From positions 1 through 5,919 of the forward strand of contig JAUWDL010000105.1 of assembly GCA_030608825.1 (NCBI GenBank): 5,919 nucleotides of DNA, given 5' to 3'. This document shows positions 1 to 5,522 of this stretch, piece by piece (position 1 is the first letter of the stretch; each line of letters starts with the position of its first letter). Made by a program: the position numbers and the translations under genes. Source of the DNA: Gemmatimonadales bacterium. GTDB taxonomy: Bacteria; Gemmatimonadota; Gemmatimonadetes; Palauibacterales; Palauibacteraceae. The notes under the pieces were generated by a model, which was not told the DNA's origin, ran no database searches, and was given only the letters and a program-made list of their open reading frames with translations.

Positions 1-20
1 CCGTGCAACATCCAACTCAT
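1..20 (-). CDS. ptsI: Start of probable PTS enzyme I (partial)
   Basis: Only the first seven codons are inside the window, the last lacking its third base; they read MSWMLH followed by a probable G. The ATG overlaps the TGA stop of the HPr gene as ATGA, the usual sign of translational coupling, and a GGAGAG sequence lies about ten bases upstream. Enzyme I takes phosphate from phosphoenolpyruvate and passes it to HPr in the cytoplasm. The call rests mainly on position: ptsI commonly follows ptsH directly, and many enzyme I proteins begin with a short leader and then a hydrophobic residue, (H)G and IPxSPG. That diagnostic motif lies beyond the edge, so another gene cannot be excluded. Confidence 0.55.
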
Positions 21-343
21 TGGCTCTGCTCTCCATCAGCGGAGCTAAGCTCGTTCAACTCGTTCTCGGTGAGCCCACGCTCGATCAGGTGGGCGAGAGC
101 CTCCAGCGCCGCCTCGGCATCATCGCCGACGACACGAAGGCGCAGCTTCGATCCCGATTCCGCCGCCAGCATCAGTACGCCCATGATGCTCTTGCCGTTG
201 ATTTCGAGTCCATCCTTCTCGACCCACACCTCCGACCGGAAGCGCGAGGCGAGCTTGACGAACTCCGCGGCGGGACGGGCGTGAAGCCCGTATTGATTCG
301 TCACGCTCACGTGCGTCGATACCTCGATTTCGCCACCGGTCAT
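17..343 (-). CDS. ptsH: HPr, phosphocarrier protein of the PTS
   Basis: A 108-residue HPr, slightly longer than the usual 85-90 because of a few extra residues at the start and an acidic, polar tail (SSADGEQSQ). It shuttles phosphate in the cytoplasm from enzyme I to the sugar-specific IIA. The active-site motif GLHARPA places the phospho-histidine at His21. The regulatory-site motif NGKSIMGVL places a serine at Ser52, exactly the spacing of His15 and Ser46 in Bacillus HPr, so this protein has the site that HprK would phosphorylate. The start is fixed by a strong AGGAGG four bases upstream of the ATG. It lies 9 bases after the IID gene and overlaps the next gene by ATGA. A plain paralogue such as NPr is less likely given the mannose-type PTS beside it and hprK in the same run. 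Confidence 0.96.
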   Translation of the reverse strand: MTGGEIEVSTHVSVTNQYGLHARPAAEFVKLASRFRSEVWVEKDGLEINGKSIMGVLMLAAESGSKLRLRVVGDDAEAALEALAHLIERGLTENELNELSSADGEQSQ

Positions 344-347
344 CCTG

Positions 348-353
348 CCTCCT
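348..353 (-). promoter_or_regulatory. Ribosome binding site of ptsH
   Basis: AGGAGG on the minus strand, four bases before the ptsH ATG. It overlaps the last base of the IID stop codon (TGAGGAGG), so ribosomes ending IID translation finish directly on the ptsH initiation signal. It supports the ATG at 343 as the start. Confidence 0.8.
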
Positions 354-1093
354 CAGGCACCGAGGAGGACCAGAAGAACAGGAGCGGCCAGAACCAGGCC
401 CGCTGCGAGCCGCTCGCCAAGCGCCGGCCGCGCGTATCCCAGCAGGGCAGCGGCCGCCAGCGCAAGAGCGACTCCCCAGCGGCCCAGCGTATCCGGGGCC
501 ACCAACCACGACACCAACACGACGGCCGACCCGATGAGCAACAGGTTCAGGCTCGTGATCCAGGGCACGACGCGAGCCCAGGGAGGATCGCCGAGATCCT
601 TCCCGACGCCGAGACCCTCGGTCCAGCCTCGCCGGAAAGACCACGCCCTGAGCCAGATGTGCCCGAGGTTGTAAGCGAGGAGAAAGACGCCGACCGCTAC
701 CCACGGTCGACCCCAAAGCCAGAATATCGTGATCGACAGCAGCAGACAGAAGGGTCTCCATGTCGCCCAGACCAGCTCGTCCCCCACCGCACCGAGAGGC
801 GCCCGCAGCGCGGAGCGAAAGCGGTCGATCCTCTCCGGAGACTCACCATCGTGCTCCAGCCGAGCAAGTGCCGTCACGGCCATCGGGCAGAGGTACGGAT
901 GTCCGTTGAACGGCTCGAGATGTCTCTCCACCGCGGCCCGCAGGCGCACCGGATCTCCCGCGTAAATGCGTCTCAGCAGAGGAAGCATCGCGTTGGCCAG
1001 GCCGCCGGCGACCAGCGAGCGGTAGTTCCAGGAGCCCTGAACGGCAAAGCACCTCAGGAACGATGCGACCTGGTCGGATCTCGTGGGCTTCAC
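353..1093 (-). CDS. PTS mannose/fructose/sorbose-family IID subunit
   Basis: A 246-residue membrane protein of the mannose-type PTS that pairs with IIC to form the sugar channel in the inner membrane. Family motifs occur in order: QGSWNYRSL (about 19-27), GDPVRLRAAVERHLEPFNGHP spread over about 46-66, ALARLE (75-80), ERIDRFRSALRAPLGAVGD over about 87-105, and LVWATWRP (107-114). The soluble first half is followed by hydrophobic segments at about 115-140, 180-197, 204-220 and 230-245. It is a little shorter than many IID proteins (about 270-300). The start is a GTG four bases after the IIC stop, supported by a GGGGAGG seven bases upstream. The sugar carried cannot be read from the sequence. 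Confidence 0.93.
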   Translation of the reverse strand: MKPTRSDQVASFLRCFAVQGSWNYRSLVAGGLANAMLPLLRRIYAGDPVRLRAAVERHLEPFNGHPYLCPMAVTALARLEHDGESPERIDRFRSALRAPLGAVGDELVWATWRPFCLLLSITIFWLWGRPWVAVGVFLLAYNLGHIWLRAWSFRRGWTEGLGVGKDLGDPPWARVVPWITSLNLLLIGSAVVLVSWLVAPDTLGRWGVALALAAAALLGYARPALGERLAAGLVLAAPVLLVLLGA

Positions 1094-1097
1094 CGCG

Positions 1098-1790
1098 CTA
1101 CCTCCCCGTCACGATCATCGCCAGGGCGATCGCGCCGCCAGCCAGGAGCAGCAGCGGATCCGTCGCGCGTCGGCGCATCACGCCGGCGCCCACGCCGCCC
1201 GCAAGACCCATCCCCACCAGAAGCAGCGCCGAAGCCGCAACCACTCCCTCCATCGTCGAGATCCCGTCAGCCAGCTTAACCAACAACATGATCGGAAGGG
1301 CGAAGGCCGCCGTGAGCGTCCCCGCACGCAAGGCATCCAGCACCATGGCGAGCCGATGCCGGCGCTCGAGTTTCTTCGCCGGCGCGGCGAGGCCGCCACC
1401 GGCGAGGAGGCGTTCGTTGAGGCTTCGTTGCATACGTATCGAAATCGCTCCGATCCAACCGATTGCCCATCCGCTCGCGACCGCGACGAGGAGCGGTCCG
1501 ATGCCGGATCCTCCACCGGCGGCCAAGCCTGCACCCGCCAGGAGGCCCGCCGGCCCCGTTTCCGGGTAGACGGCCGCGCCGTAGGGCGTATGACCCAATC
1601 CAAGGAGCTCGAGCACGGCCCCCACCAGAAAGCCGGAGGTGGCATCTCCCAACAGCGCTCCCCCAAGGGTCGCCGCCACGATCGGCCTGGAGATCATGGC
1701 CTGCGGCCACGACACGGCATCCAGACCCAAGGCGGCGCCGCACGCAACCAGGGCGGCCAGCAGCCCGAGGCTAAGGTCGAGCTCGCTCAA
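1098..1790 (-). CDS. PTS mannose/fructose/sorbose-family IIC subunit
   Basis: A 230-residue, very hydrophobic protein, the main sugar-translocating subunit of a mannose-type PTS in the inner membrane. The best family signature is at about 34-66: a run rich in Gly and Ala containing LGGALLGD, then GFLVGAVLELLGLG, followed by YGAAVYPETGPA (70-81). Hydrophobic spans are visible around 7-24, 36-66, 80-118, 147-173 and 183-203, with a last one at 211-228; a basic loop (about 120-146) divides the protein. It is somewhat shorter than the usual 250-270. The start is a TTG that overlaps the end of IIB by 20 bases. An in-frame TGA lies nine bases upstream, so no earlier start exists, but a later one is possible; the ribosome binding site is weak, suggesting coupling to IIB. 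IID follows after 4 bases. Confidence 0.9.
   Translation of the reverse strand: MSELDLSLGLLAALVACGAALGLDAVSWPQAMISRPIVAATLGGALLGDATSGFLVGAVLELLGLGHTPYGAAVYPETGPAGLLAGAGLAAGGGSGIGPLLVAVASGWAIGWIGAISIRMQRSLNERLLAGGGLAAPAKKLERRHRLAMVLDALRAGTLTAAFALPIMLLVKLADGISTMEGVVAASALLLVGMGLAGGVGAGVMRRRATDPLLLLAGGAIALAMIVTGR
1101..1107 (-). promoter_or_regulatory. Ribosome binding site of the IID gene
   Basis: GGGGAGG on the minus strand lies seven bases before the GTG at 1093, within the last codons of IIC. It decides the GTG as the IID start. Confidence 0.75.
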
Positions 1791-2271
1791 CCGTCTTCAG
1801 CAAGCGTCGCAGGCCGATCCGCGGTGACCCGGGCAGGTCACGCGCCGAGACCGAGCCGGCCAGGTCGCCCAGCGCACGGATGTCCTGGAGCTCGTCACGG
1901 GAGGCGAACAGGTAATCCAGAAGCCGCTCACGCCCCTCCGTCGCGTGCAATCCGCCGAGGTTTACCTCCTGACCGACCAGCAGCCCGGCCTCACCGAGCC
2001 GGCGCATCTCCGCCGTCCCCGCCGTCAGCGCTATGCCGATGTCGCCACGCCCTTCCAGCTCGGGCAGCTCCCCTATCGCGTCCTCGACCGTGAGGAAGAA
2101 CGAGTCGACTCCCGCGGGCAGCGCGCTTCCGTACAGGTCGCGCTCCCAGGCGGTCCGGGCGATCCGGTCGTCGACGACGGCGTAGAAACCGATCCCGAGC
2201 CGCCGGCCCCAGCCCACGACGACCTGGCCGTGGAGCAGGCGCTCATCGATCCTGTACACCGCTATCGGCAT
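1771..2271 (-). CDS. PTS mannose/fructose/sorbose-family IIB subunit
   Basis: A 166-residue cytoplasmic IIB protein, full length for the family (about 160-165). It accepts phosphate from IIA on a histidine and gives it to the sugar during transport through IIC/IID. The N-terminal motif RIDERLLHGQV puts the phospho-histidine at His14, and VNLGGLH (103-109) is the second conserved block of the family. It is a separate gene, unlike the IIAB fusion of E. coli ManX. The ATG begins 3 bases after the IIA stop with only a weak purine-rich sequence before it, and the 3' end overlaps IIC by 20 bases. Substrate is unknown: mannose, fructose, sorbose, N-acetylgalactosamine and other sugars are all handled by this family. 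Confidence 0.95.
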   Translation of the reverse strand: MPIAVYRIDERLLHGQVVVGWGRRLGIGFYAVVDDRIARTAWERDLYGSALPAGVDSFFLTVEDAIGELPELEGRGDIGIALTAGTAEMRRLGEAGLLVGQEVNLGGLHATEGRERLLDYLFASRDELQDIRALGDLAGSVSARDLPGSPRIGLRRLLKTVERARP

Positions 2272-2274
2272 CGG

Positions 2275-2655
2275 CTACTCGCCCGGCACGTCCGCGGTCG
2301 CGCCCGTCCTCCCCTTCTCCACTACCCGCTCGGCGAGGGCACGGAAGTCCATCTCGCGATGGAAGACGAAATCCAGAAGCATCGGCAGGTTGACGCCCGA
2401 GACGACCGCGACGTTTCCATCCCTGGCGATGCGCTGGCCGGCGAAGCCGCAGCTTCCGGCGGCCATGTCCACGAAGATGACGGCGGGTCCCTCTCCGACC
2501 GCCTGCGCCACGCGGTCAGCCAACTCGTCGGGCGAGCAGCTCACGTTCGTCACCGACTCCAGCGCCCCCTGCACACCCGATATCCCTTCTACGACCCGAA
2601 CCAGTGCGGAAGCAAGCTCCCCGTGCGCGACGACGACGCCACGCACTTCACTCAT
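2275..2655 (-). CDS. PTS mannose/fructose/sorbose-family IIA subunit
   Basis: A 126-residue cytoplasmic IIA protein. It receives phosphate from HPr on a histidine and passes it to IIB. The N-terminal strand VRGVVVAHGELA gives the phospho-histidine as His11, equivalent to His10 of E. coli ManX. Later family features are VIFVDMAAGSCG (about 59-70) and VVSGVNLPMLLD (84-95), the latter a close match to the family block. The middle block departs from the usual GG(S/T)PFN: it reads GSCGF. The ATG is fixed by GGAGGA five bases upstream, and the gene overlaps the end of hprK by 8 bases. A role as a regulatory IIA rather than a sugar transporter part is possible, but IIB, IIC and IID follow directly and all look intact. 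Confidence 0.94.
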   Translation of the reverse strand: MSEVRGVVVAHGELASALVRVVEGISGVQGALESVTNVSCSPDELADRVAQAVGEGPAVIFVDMAAGSCGFAGQRIARDGNVAVVSGVNLPMLLDFVFHREMDFRALAERVVEKGRTGATADVPGE

Positions 2656-3607
2656 AGTCTTCCTCCAGGTACTCGCGAACCGGCTGCATGCGGCGCCGCA
2701 TGTTCCGGTGGAACTCGAGGGCGCTGTCGACCCCCGAGTACTTGAGCAGGTGCCGCATCGAGACCACCTCGGCGATCACGGTGATGTTCTTCCCCGGGTT
2801 GAGCGGAATCACCACCAGCGGCAAGTCGACATCCAGAATCGAGGTCGTTTCCTGGCTCAGTCCGGTGCGATCGTAGTCGGCGGTGTCGCTCCACTCTTCG
2901 AGCTGAACGACGACCTCGATGCGCTTCTGCTGCCGCGTCGCGTGGATGCCGAAGAGCGCCCGTACGTCGATGATCCCGATGCCCCGGATCTCCATGTGGT
3001 GCTGCTGTTGCTCGAGACCCCGGCCCAGCAGGACGTCGTGTCCGCGGCGCGTGACCACGACGACGTCGTCGGCGACGTGACGATGTCCCCTCTCCACGAG
3101 ATCGAGCACACACTCGCTCTTGCCGATGCCGCTCTTCCCGATAAAAAGCAGGCCCACGCCGTAGACATCCGCAAGCGACCCGTGCATGACGCTCGTCGGC
3201 GCAAACTCATCGTCGAGGTACGGCTTGACGCGGCGGTAGAACTCGCCGGTCTTGAGCTGGGACTGGATGAGCGGGATGCCGTGCTCGTTGGCCGCCACCT
3301 TCAGCGACTCCGGAGGATCCATCCCCTTGGTGATGAACAGGCACGGAACATCGGAGCGAAGGATGAACTCCGCCGCCGTGCGCTGCGCCTCCGGGTCCAG
3401 CGACCGCAGAAAAGCCACCTCTGTCTCGCCGAAGACCTGAACCCGGCCGCTCGGAAACCGCTCGATGAACCCCGTGAGAGCGATGCCCGGACTCGAGACG
3501 TCGGCGCGCTCTATCTCCCTGTCCAAACCCTCCTCACCCGCGATGACCTTGAGCGCGAGGCTCTCTCCCTTTCGCTCGAGTAGCTCGCCTACTCGCAGCG
3601 TCTTCAA
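2648..3607 (-). CDS. hprK: HPr kinase/phosphorylase
   Basis: A 319-residue protein of the usual length (about 310-320). It phosphorylates HPr on serine using ATP or pyrophosphate, and reverses this with inorganic phosphate; in Bacillus-like bacteria this controls carbon catabolite repression. The N-terminal domain (about 1-128) begins with the typical LRVGELLE. The catalytic domain has His142 (MHGSL), a Walker A loop GKSGIGKS (157-164), the acidic pair in VADD (178-181), the family signature EIRGIGIIDVR (206-216) and the loop LNPGKN (269-274, usually RPGRN). All key residues are present, so the enzyme is probably active; its likely target, HPr with Ser52, is five genes downstream. The start is a TTG whose last bases form TTGA with the hpf stop, with GGAGGAG upstream; it gives the expected N-terminus. 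Confidence 0.97.
   Translation of the reverse strand: MKTLRVGELLERKGESLALKVIAGEEGLDREIERADVSSPGIALTGFIERFPSGRVQVFGETEVAFLRSLDPEAQRTAAEFILRSDVPCLFITKGMDPPESLKVAANEHGIPLIQSQLKTGEFYRRVKPYLDDEFAPTSVMHGSLADVYGVGLLFIGKSGIGKSECVLDLVERGHRHVADDVVVVTRRGHDVLLGRGLEQQQHHMEIRGIGIIDVRALFGIHATRQQKRIEVVVQLEEWSDTADYDRTGLSQETTSILDVDLPLVVIPLNPGKNITVIAEVVSMRHLLKYSGVDSALEFHRNMRRRMQPVREYLEEDYE
2661..2666 (-). promoter_or_regulatory. Ribosome binding site of the IIA gene
   Basis: GGAGGA on the minus strand, five bases before the ATG at 2655 and located inside the last codons of hprK. It decides the start of IIA and suggests that IIA can be initiated efficiently from within the hprK message. Confidence 0.75.
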
Positions 3608-3945
3608 GCGGTCGGCTCCTCCGTGGGAATAATCAGACGGTCTTTGTTGACGCCGCTATGGTTCGTGTATTGGGAGCGACTCTTCTTCAGTTGGCGGGCC
3701 AGCTTGGCCACGACCTTGTCCAGGGCCGTGCGAAAGTCGGCGGCCTCCGCGTGGGCGTGAACGCTTCCGCGGCCGTCGATGCTCAGATCGCCCTCGACCT
3801 CATAGCGGTTCTTTTCCTCCAGCAGCGTCACTTCCACTCGGCCGATGCGCTCTTCGAACCTGTCCAGCCGGGAGAACCTCTCCTCGACCAACCGCCGACG
3901 CGCATCCGAGACATCGAAATGCCGTGCGGATATGATCACCTGCAT
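3604..3945 (-). CDS. hpf: Ribosome hibernation-promoting factor, short form (HPF/YfiA family)
   Basis: A 113-residue protein that binds the small ribosomal subunit in the mRNA/tRNA channel and inactivates ribosomes in slow growth. Family features are the first strand MQVIISARHFDVSDARR, the strand RVEVTLLEEKNRYEVEGDL over about 36-54, HAHAEAADFRTALDKV over about 63-78, and the basic helix KLARQLKKSR (81-90). The length fits the short form; the extra C-terminal domain of long HPF, which drives dimer formation, is absent. An upstream in-frame ATG at 3993 lies inside the glycosyltransferase gene and gives a non-homologous 16-residue leader; the ATG at 3945 has an excellent ribosome binding site and the proper N-terminus. 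The stop overlaps the hprK start by four bases. In many Proteobacteria hpf also lies near PTS genes and hprK, so the association is known; this direct order is less usual to me. Confidence 0.95.
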   Translation of the reverse strand: MQVIISARHFDVSDARRRLVEERFSRLDRFEERIGRVEVTLLEEKNRYEVEGDLSIDGRGSVHAHAEAADFRTALDKVVAKLARQLKKSRSQYTNHSGVNKDRLIIPTEEPTA

Positions 3946-3950
3946 GCCAT

Positions 3951-3957
3951 CCTCCTT
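3951..3957 (-). promoter_or_regulatory. Strong ribosome binding site of hpf
   Basis: AAGGAGG on the minus strand, a full anti-Shine-Dalgarno match, five bases before the ATG at 3945. It fills most of the 13-base gap after the glycosyltransferase stop (TAGGAAGGAGG) and decides the hpf start. It is the strongest such site in the window, which fits a protein made in large amounts. Confidence 0.88.
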
Positions 3958-3958
3958 C

Positions 3959-5080
3959 CTATCCGCGGCCCCCGTGGCCGCTGAGCGCGGCATCTAGCCA
4001 CGCCTCCGTTTCGTCGGCCGCTCGATCCCACGAGTAGCCGGCGGCGTGTTCAAAGGCCCCGCGTCCGAGGTGGTCGCGCAGCTCCGGGCTTTCGGTAAGC
4101 TCCCGGAGGCGAGCCACCCAATCACTCACTTCCTGATGACGCACGAGGTAACCCGATCTCCCGTGAGCCACGGACTCGCGCAGTCCGGGCGAGTCGCTGG
4201 CGATCGCTGCGGTTCCGCACGCCGCTGCCTCCACGTTCGTGAGGCCCCACCCCTCCTTCGGGGAAGGATAAAAGACAGCCCACGCTCGGCGCAGCAACTC
4301 GACCTTACGCTCTTCAGCGACGAAACCCAAGAACTCGACGGTCCGATCGAGACCCCTATCCAGCACGAGGCGTCGAAGCCGCTCCTCGTCGTCGCCGGTC
4401 CCGGCGATCAGGATTCGACCGCACCAATCCGATCGGTCGAGCTCCGCCGCTGCCGACATCATGACATCCAACCCCTTGTAGCGCTTCAGCCGCCCCACGT
4501 ACGCGAACGTGGGCTGCTGAAATCGTGCCACCTCGGGGTCCGGGCGGTAAACACGATGATCCACGCCGGGGTAGACCACGCGGATCTGGTCAGCCGAGAA
4601 CCCCCGCCCGACCAGATCTTCCTTCGTGCTCCGCGAGATCGCCTGTATCGGCACGTGCTCGTAGGCAGGCAGCATCCGGCGCTCCGCCAGCCAGACGGCA
4701 GAAGCCACGGGAAGCCACGCCTCGCGAAACACCGTCGTTCCGAAGAGATGCGGAACGAGCACGGCGACGGGCGTGGCGCTCCAGCGTGGCGTGAACAGCG
4801 GCGACTTGTTGACATCCTCGACGAGGAGGTCGAAGCGCTTCCCGTCCATGCGCCGAAAGGCCCGGCGCGCCTGCAGCGGAAACGTGTACCGGCTTCCGGT
4901 GCGAACGACCTCCATCCCGTCCAGCCGTTCAGTCGGCGGAGCACCTCGCCATCCGGAGACGAGCAGCGTGACGTCGTGGCCCCGCTCGGCAAGCCTGCCG
5001 AAGATCTCGTGCAGATGGATCTCCGCACCGCCCGCCTGCGGGTTTCGGCGGTCCTGCCAGTTGACGACGAGGATTCTCGT
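3959..5080 (-). CDS. GT4-like glycosyltransferase with uncertain start
   Basis: A GT-B fold glycosyltransferase of about 373 residues that transfers a sugar from an activated donor, probably in building a cell-surface polysaccharide or lipid; the acceptor is unknown. Numbering from 5080: the N-terminal acceptor domain has ILVVNWQDRRNPQAGGAE (3-20), with the glycine loop GGAE; the donor domain has FAYVGRLKRYKG (192-203) and the EX7E motif EGWGLTNVE (276-284), then GTAAIASDSPGLRES, typical of GT4. No ATG, GTG, TTG or CTG lies in this frame between the upstream stop and the motif ILVVNW. The first ATG is at 4915, which would delete the conserved first 55 residues. Possible explanations are an ACG start at 5080, or a GTG at 5100 (overlapping the nusB stop as GTGA) in another frame, joined by a one-base frameshift or a sequence error. 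The start coordinate is therefore provisional; the stop is firm. Confidence 0.88.
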   Translation of the reverse strand, partial: TRILVVNWQDRRNPQAGGAEIHLHEIFGRLAERGHDVTLLVSGWRGAPPTERLDGMEVVRTGSRYTFPLQARRAFRRMDGKRFDLLVEDVNKSPLFTPRWSATPVAVLVPHLFGTTVFREAWLPVASAVWLAERRMLPAYEHVPIQAISRSTKEDLVGRGFSADQIRVVYPGVDHRVYRPDPEVARFQQPTFAYVGRLKRYKGLDVMMSAAAELDRSDWCGRILIAGTGDDEERLRRLVLDRGLDRTVEFLGFVAEERKVELLRRAWAVFYPSPKEGWGLTNVEAAACGTAAIASDSPGLRESVAHGRSGYLVRHQEVSDWVARLRELTESPELRDHLGRGAFEHAAGYSWDRAADETEAWLDAALSGHGGRG

Positions 5081-5096
5081 TCCGGATCGCGTGGCT

Positions 5097-5522
5097 TCAC
5101 CCGGCGATGGCGGCTTCCCGGTACACGGAGTCCAGCACCCCGTTCACGAACCCGCCGCTGTCATCGCTCCCGTATCGCTCGGCCAACCCGATCGCTTCCG
5201 TGATCGCGACCTTGCCTGGTATTCCTTCCATGTACCGCAGCTCCACGACGCCCAGCCGCAGGATGTTGCGATCGATGGCTGCCAGGCGCTCGAGGCGCCA
5301 GTTGGGAATGTGGCTCTGAAGAAGGCCGTCGATCTCCGCGACGTGCTCGTCCAGCCGGGCGACGAGCACGTCCAGGTAGGGGCGGTACCGGGGCGAGACG
5401 CGGCGGTACTTGAGGGCTGCTTCGGCGAACTCCGTCAGGGAGTCCCGATCGCTCATCTCCCACGCATAGAGCAGATGAAGGACCCACTCTCGTGCCCTGG
5501 ATCGCACCTGAAACGGCTTCAC
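5097..5522 (-). CDS. nusB: Transcription antitermination factor NusB
   Basis: A 141-residue all-helical RNA-binding protein. With NusE (ribosomal protein S10) it binds the boxA element of rRNA leaders and helps RNA polymerase transcribe rRNA operons without early termination. Visible family features are the N-terminal SRAREWVLHLLYAWEM (8-23), NWRLERLAAIDRNILRLG (74-91), PGKVAITEAIGLAERYG (102-118) and FVNGVLD (125-131). Length is normal (about 130-150). The GTG start overlaps the ribH stop as GTGA and leads straight into the conserved N-terminus; an ATG at 5720 in this frame only adds non-homologous residues antiparallel to nothing known inside ribH. No clear ribosome binding site is seen, so it is probably coupled to ribH. 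The ribH-nusB pair is a very common arrangement in bacteria. Confidence 0.96.
   Translation of the reverse strand: MKPFQVRSRAREWVLHLLYAWEMSDRDSLTEFAEAALKYRRVSPRYRPYLDVLVARLDEHVAEIDGLLQSHIPNWRLERLAAIDRNILRLGVVELRYMEGIPGKVAITEAIGLAERYGSDDSGGFVNGVLDSVYREAAIAG

Noticed and set aside
20..1279. A 419-codon open frame on the plus strand opposite ptsH, IID and the end of IIC.
   Set aside because: Its translation is rich in Arg, Pro, Gln and Ser with no recognisable domain, and it lies opposite three well-supported PTS genes. Long antisense open frames are expected in GC-rich coding DNA.
2390..3583. A 397-codon open frame on the plus strand opposite hprK and IIA.
   Set aside because: It mirrors the real hprK codons and shows no family motif; the opposite strand carries a full set of HprK signatures.
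3946..3993. An upstream ATG at 3993 as a longer hpf start.
   Set aside because: The extra 16 residues are not family-like and lie within the glycosyltransferase 3' end, while the ATG at 3945 has a perfect ribosome binding site and the family N-terminus.
4253..4268. A short inverted repeat (CCTT...AAGG around a CGGGG loop) that could be a hairpin.
   Set aside because: The stem is only four base pairs, has no T-run and lies inside the conserved SPKEGWG codons of the glycosyltransferase, so it is not a terminator.
4486..5100. A minus-strand frame starting with GTG at 5100 (VKPRDPERE...).
   Set aside because: Beyond the first few codons it is Arg/Ser-rich and out of frame with the conserved glycosyltransferase sequence. 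The GTG may still be the original start, but this frame is not a separate gene.
4046..5203. A 385-codon open frame on the plus strand opposite the glycosyltransferase and nusB.
   Set aside because: The translation has low-complexity Arg/Pro/Ser character and no start context or motif; it is best explained as an antisense shadow.
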